Of a stretch of 28,141 bases of DNA, positions 24,870 to 28,141 are shown piece after piece; position 1 is the stretch's first letter, and every line of letters begins with the position of its first letter. This DNA comes from Sphingomonadales bacterium. Its GTDB lineage: Bacteria > Pseudomonadota > Alphaproteobacteria > Sphingomonadales > Sphingomonadaceae. The DNA lies in contig JAFLDC010000003.1 of NCBI GenBank assembly GCA_017302775.1, positions 1 through 28,141 on the forward strand. The letters are read 5' to 3'. The translations under genes and the position numbers were made by a program. The notes below the pieces were generated by a model. It ran no database searches. It worked only from the letters and a program-made list of their open reading frames with translations, and was not told the DNA's origin.

Positions 24870-24996
24870 TGCACGCCCTCCATATAATCTCGTGAACCCT
24901 TATTCGCGCAAGGGAATGAAGGACGTTGTGGCAGCGGATGGCGATTGCTTCGGCTTGCTGTGCAGAGCCGGTGCAGACTGCTATTCGCAAGGGGCG
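24870..24996 (+). promoter_or_regulatory. divergent intergenic region with a TATAAT box
   Basis: This stretch separates the DUF4173 operon from the glycerate-kinase-like gene. A perfect TATAAT (24883-24888) faces the kinase gene, but no -35 box is visible 16-18 nt upstream, so promoter assignment is weak. It also contains two similar short segments, TATTCGCGCAAGGGAATGA (from 24901) and TATTCGCAAGGGGCGATGA (from 24982), each ending in an in-frame ATG. Confidence 0.3.
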
Positions 24997-25815
24997 ATGA
25001 TCGACCTTGGGCTGGCCTCTGCCATTACGGACTTGATCCACGATGATCTGGCGCGAGCCGGACGGACGCCGCTGGTGATCGGCCTGTGCGGCGCACAGGG
25101 CAGCGGAAAATCGACACTGGCCGCATATCTTGCCGCTGGGCTGGCGGCAGAGGGGCTGCGGATCGCCACGCTGTCGCTTGATGATCTCTACAAGACCCGG
25201 GCCGATCGCTGCCTGCTGGCGCGGCATGTCCATCCGCTGTTGGCAACACGGGGCGTGCCGGGGACACATGATATTCCGCTGGGCTGCGAAGTTATCGCCA
25301 CACTTGAGCGGGGCGATGCCGCCCCGTTGCCCCGGTTCGACAAGGCGGCTGATGACCGCGTTCCCCCTCCCCAGTGGCCGCTGGCCCCGCCTGCGACCCA
25401 GGTGCTGCTGCTGGAAGGATGGTGCGTGGGCGCGCGCCCTCAGCCCGATGTGTCGATGCCGGTCAACGCGCTGGAAGCCGCCGAGGATCGCGATGCTGTG
25501 TGGCGCAAGTATGTGAATACTGCGCTCAGCGGGGATTATCAGGCTTTGTTTGCGCGGCTTGACCGGCTGGTGCTGCTCGCCGCTCCGGGATGGGAGATCG
25601 TGGCGCGCTGGCGCGAGCAGCAGGAGGCGGCGCTGCGCAGCAAAGGTGGCCCGGCCGTTATGAGCCCCGCCGGGGTGGCCCGCTTCATTCAGCATTATGA
25701 GCGTCTGACGCGCTGGATTCTGGCCGAGATGCCGCTTCGTGCTGATCTGACCGCGCGGCTCGGCAGCGGACGGGAAGTTCTGGCCCTAGAGCGCCGTGGC
25801 GGCAGCGTGGGCTGA
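24997..25815 (+). CDS. P-loop kinase, D-glycerate 3-kinase-like
   Basis: A 272-residue P-loop kinase. Walker A is GAQGSGKST (32-40). SLDDLYKTRADR, HPLLATRGVPGTHD and LLLEGWCVGARPQ follow, the pattern of plant-type glycerate kinase and its bacterial and yeast homologues (uridine kinase/phosphoribulokinase-like superfamily). It would phosphorylate D-glycerate to 3-phosphoglycerate. The frame is open from 24802. ATG 24997 is preferred because the homologous core begins about 35 residues before the P-loop, but ATG 24916 is possible and would add a 27-residue, Cys-containing stretch. The 3' end overlaps the convergent oxidoreductase gene by 30 nt. Confidence 0.87.
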   Translation: MIDLGLASAITDLIHDDLARAGRTPLVIGLCGAQGSGKSTLAAYLAAGLAAEGLRIATLSLDDLYKTRADRCLLARHVHPLLATRGVPGTHDIPLGCEVIATLERGDAAPLPRFDKAADDRVPPPQWPLAPPATQVLLLEGWCVGARPQPDVSMPVNALEAAEDRDAVWRKYVNTALSGDYQALFARLDRLVLLAAPGWEIVARWREQQEAALRSKGGPAVMSPAGVARFIQHYERLTRWILAEMPLRADLTARLGSGREVLALERRGGSVG

Positions 25816-26940
25816 AGCCCATGCCCACTGAAAATTGTAACCGCCCAGCCACCCGGTCACGTCCACAGCCTCGCCTATGAAATGCAGCCCTGGCACCGTG
25901 CGCGCGGCCATTGTCTGGCTGGACAGGCCGGCGGTGTCGATCCCGCCCAGGGTTACCTCCGCCTTGGCAAAGCCTTCGCTGCCATTGGGGTGAAACGCCC
26001 AGTCTGCCAGTGCCTGTTCGGCCCCGCGCAGCTTCTTGTCAGAACAACTGCCCAGTTCTGCGCCCAGTCCAAGCCGGTCGGCCAGCGTTGTCGCCAGCCG
26101 GTCTGGCAGCGGCAGAACCTTGCGCAGGGTGGCGTGCGGCTGCAGGCGCTTGGCCTGGATCAGCCAGCCGGCTGGCGCATCGGGCAGGAAATTGATCCGT
26201 ACGGCTTCGCCGCGTTGCCAATAGGAACTGATCTGGAGGATGGCAGGGCCGCTCAGACCGCGATGCGTAAACAGCGCTGCCTCAAGAAACGCAGCCTTGC
26301 CGCAAGTCGCGACAACATCCGTGGATACCCCGGACAACTCCTTGAACAGCACATCGTCCGCGCTCAGCGTAAGCGGAACCAGCGCGGGGCGCGGCTGGAT
26401 GACTTTCAGCCCGAACTGGCGGGCAAGATCATAGGCATAGCCCGATGCGCCCAGCTTGGGGATCGACGGGCCGCCCGTGGCGATCACCAATGCCGGGGCA
26501 CAGGCTCCAGCCAGATGGAACCGGCCATCTCGGTGTTCCACCTGGTTTGACGGTGCTCCGCAACGCAGCTCGACCTGGCCTCTGGCGCATTCCTCCAACA
26601 GCATCGCCACGATCTGGCGCGCCGATCCATCGCAGAAAAGTTGCCCCAGCGTCTTTTCATGCCAGGCAATGCGATGGCTTTCGGCCAGGCTGACGAAATC
26701 GCGCGGGGTAAAACGGCTCAATGCGGATTTCGCGAAGTGCGGATTGGCCGAAAGATAGCGATCGGGGGCGGTGTACAGGTTCGTGAAATTGCAGCGACCA
26801 CCGCCCGATATCAGGATTTTGCGGCCTGGCTCGGCGTTGTGATCCAACAGCAGGGCGCGCTTGCCGCGCTGGCCGGCGGTGGCGGCGCAAAACAGGCCGG
26901 CGGCTCCGGCGCCGACAATGATGACGTCGTATGCGCTCAA
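25786..26940 (-). CDS. BaiN/RdsA-family FAD-dependent oxidoreductase (HI0933-like)
   Basis: A 384-residue flavoprotein. The Rossmann dinucleotide motif GAGAAGLFCA is at residues 10-19. GRKILISGGGRCNFTN (about 39-54) is the hallmark of the HI0933/BaiN group, and the C-terminus has VPGLHFIGEAVDVTGWLGGYNFQWAWASA, the conserved FAD-binding end. Some members reduce bile-acid enone intermediates, but the substrate here is unknown. The start overlaps the stop of the upstream flavoprotein gene (ATGA), so the two are cotranslated. The 3' end overlaps the kinase gene in the convergent direction. Confidence 0.92.
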   Translation of the reverse strand: MSAYDVIIVGAGAAGLFCAATAGQRGKRALLLDHNAEPGRKILISGGGRCNFTNLYTAPDRYLSANPHFAKSALSRFTPRDFVSLAESHRIAWHEKTLGQLFCDGSARQIVAMLLEECARGQVELRCGAPSNQVEHRDGRFHLAGACAPALVIATGGPSIPKLGASGYAYDLARQFGLKVIQPRPALVPLTLSADDVLFKELSGVSTDVVATCGKAAFLEAALFTHRGLSGPAILQISSYWQRGEAVRINFLPDAPAGWLIQAKRLQPHATLRKVLPLPDRLATTLADRLGLGAELGSCSDKKLRGAEQALADWAFHPNGSEGFAKAEVTLGGIDTAGLSSQTMAARTVPGLHFIGEAVDVTGWLGGYNFQWAWASAHAAATAL

Positions 26941-28141
26941 GTCCGTACCAGATCCTGCGCGACCGCTTCGACCACCTTGATGCCGTCTACCGCAGCTGAC
27001 AGGATCCCCCCTGCATAGCCCGCGCCTTCCCCGGCGGGGTACAGACCGGCCGTATTGATGGACTGGAAATCCGGCCCGCGGGTGATCCGTACCGGCGACG
27101 ATGTGCGCGTTTCCACCCCGGTCATCACCACATCGGGATGATCATAGCCCGGCATCTGCCGCCCGAATACCGGCAGCGCTTCGCGGATGGCATCCAGCAC
27201 GAAGAGTGGCAGGCATTCTGCCAGATCAGTGAACTTGACCCCGGGTTTGTAGCTCGGCTCGATCGAACCCGGCGTCGTGCTGGGCCGGCCGGCCAGGAAA
27301 TCGCCAACCTTCTGCCCCGGCGCGTGATAATTCGATCCCCCGGCGATGAAGGCCAGGCTTTCCAGGCGGCGTTGCAGATCAACCCCCGCCAGTGGCCCAC
27401 CGGGAAAATCGCGTTCCGGACTGATATCGACCACCAGGCCCGAATTGGCGTTGAATTCGGCACGGGAATACTGGCTCATCCCGTTGGTGACAACACGCCC
27501 TTCCTCGCTGGTCGCAGCGACGACCCGGCCGCCCGGGCACATGCAGAACGAATAGACCGAGCGGCCGTTGGCGGCTTTATGGGCAAGCGAATAGGCCGCG
27601 GGACCAAGGATTGGATTGCCGGCGTTGGGGCCATAGCGGGCGCGATCAATCCAGCCTTGCGGGTGCTCGATCCGCACCCCGATCGCAAACGGTTTCGCTT
27701 CGATATGGACCCCGCGCCGATCGAGTGTCTCAAAGGTGTCGCGCGCCGAATGGCCGACTGCCAGCACCACATGGCTGGCTGCCAGGAAAGTCCCATCGGA
27801 CAGGTGCAGACCGCTGATTTTCCCATCGGTGATTTCGAAATCGTCGACTCGCGTGCCGAATCGGTATTCACCGCCCAAACCCTCAATCGTCTCGCGGATG
27901 CTCATCACCATGGTGACGAGGCGAAAGGTGCCGACGTGGGGATGGGCTTCGGTCAGGATTTCTTCCGGTGCGCCCGCCTTGACGAATTCGGTCAGCACTT
28001 TGCGGCTGAGATGACGCGGGTCCTTGATCCGGCTGTAGAGCTTGCCATCGGAAAAGGTTCCGGCGCCGCCCTCACCGAACTGGGCGTTGCTTTCAGGTTC
28101 CAGCACGGCGCGCCGCCACAGTCCCCAGGTGTCCTTGGTCC
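26937..28141 (-). CDS. FAD-dependent dehydrogenase (COG2509 type), N-terminus outside window
   Basis: The frame is open to the right edge, and the conserved NAQFGEGGAGTFSDGKL near its visible start shows that the N-terminal FAD-binding motif lies outside the window. About 401 residues are present. GVRIEHPQGWID, CMCPGGRVVAATSEEG, GMSQYSRAEFNANSGLVVD, and the end GLYPAGEGAGYAGGILSAAVDG are the signatures of the COG2509 group of uncharacterised FAD-dependent dehydrogenases. GTG 28106 is only an internal codon. It is coupled by ATGA to the BaiN-like gene. Substrate unknown. Confidence 0.9.
   Translation of the reverse strand, partial: TKDTWGLWRRAVLEPESNAQFGEGGAGTFSDGKLYSRIKDPRHLSRKVLTEFVKAGAPEEILTEAHPHVGTFRLVTMVMSIRETIEGLGGEYRFGTRVDDFEITDGKISGLHLSDGTFLAASHVVLAVGHSARDTFETLDRRGVHIEAKPFAIGVRIEHPQGWIDRARYGPNAGNPILGPAAYSLAHKAANGRSVYSFCMCPGGRVVAATSEEGRVVTNGMSQYSRAEFNANSGLVVDISPERDFPGGPLAGVDLQRRLESLAFIAGGSNYHAPGQKVGDFLAGRPSTTPGSIEPSYKPGVKFTDLAECLPLFVLDAIREALPVFGRQMPGYDHPDVVMTGVETRTSSPVRITRGPDFQSINTAGLYPAGEGAGYAGGILSAAVDGIKVVEAVAQDLVRT

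Noticed and set aside
24790..25695. 301-codon minus-strand frame over the glycerate-kinase-like gene
   Set aside because: Opposite a P-loop kinase with all motifs; composition is antisense-like.

Overview
The window is GC-rich, densely packed bacterial chromosome. The mix of protein families (family III CoA-transferase and thiolase catabolic operon, DUF853 HerA-like ATPase, fused PabB-PabC, secreted M1 aminopeptidase, oligopeptidase B, DUF4173 membrane protein, EF-hand protein) and the codon choice suggest an alphaproteobacterium, most likely Sphingomonadales (Erythrobacteraceae or Sphingomonadaceae). This placement is inference; no rRNA or other marker gene is present. I see no tRNA, rRNA, IS element, prophage, CRISPR array or other sign of recent transfer. 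Most of the window reads as core chromosome.

Layout. (1) 1-4319, plus strand: a tightly overlapped acyl-CoA operon with the C-terminal part of a CaiB/BaiF CoA-transferase, a thiolase, an acyl-CoA dehydrogenase with the N-terminal extension typical of (2S)-methylsuccinyl-CoA dehydrogenase, and an HTD2/mesaconyl-C4-CoA-hydratase-like hot-dog protein. (2) 4366-8384, minus strand: a four-gene operon of overlapping genes, in transcription order fused pabB-pabC, a class I aminotransferase, an RluA-type pseudouridine synthase and arfB. (3) 8499-12846, plus strand: a DUF853/HerA-like ATPase and a secreted M1 aminopeptidase. (4) 12839-15589, minus strand: a secreted EF-hand protein followed by an OmpR-type regulator and an EnvZ-like kinase. 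A good promoter whose -35 box lies inside a TGTGACAA direct repeat precedes this operon. (5) 15790-16562, minus strand: a VOC protein and a cupin. (6) 16631-21005: divergently arranged peptidases, a large aminopeptidase P (minus) and oligopeptidase B plus a hot-dog thioesterase (plus), whose start codons are only 38 nt apart. (7) 20997-24869, minus strand: a DUF4173 membrane protein, a second OmpR-type regulator and a second sensor kinase, which may start at a CTG codon. (8) 24997-25815, plus strand: a D-glycerate-3-kinase-like P-loop kinase. (9) 25786-28141, minus strand: two translationally coupled FAD-dependent oxidoreductases, the first of which runs off the right edge.

The best candidates for something less well described are the C5-dicarboxyl-CoA-like operon at the left edge, the EF-hand/two-component operon with its repeat-containing promoter, and the DUF4173/two-component operon with a possible non-AUG start.
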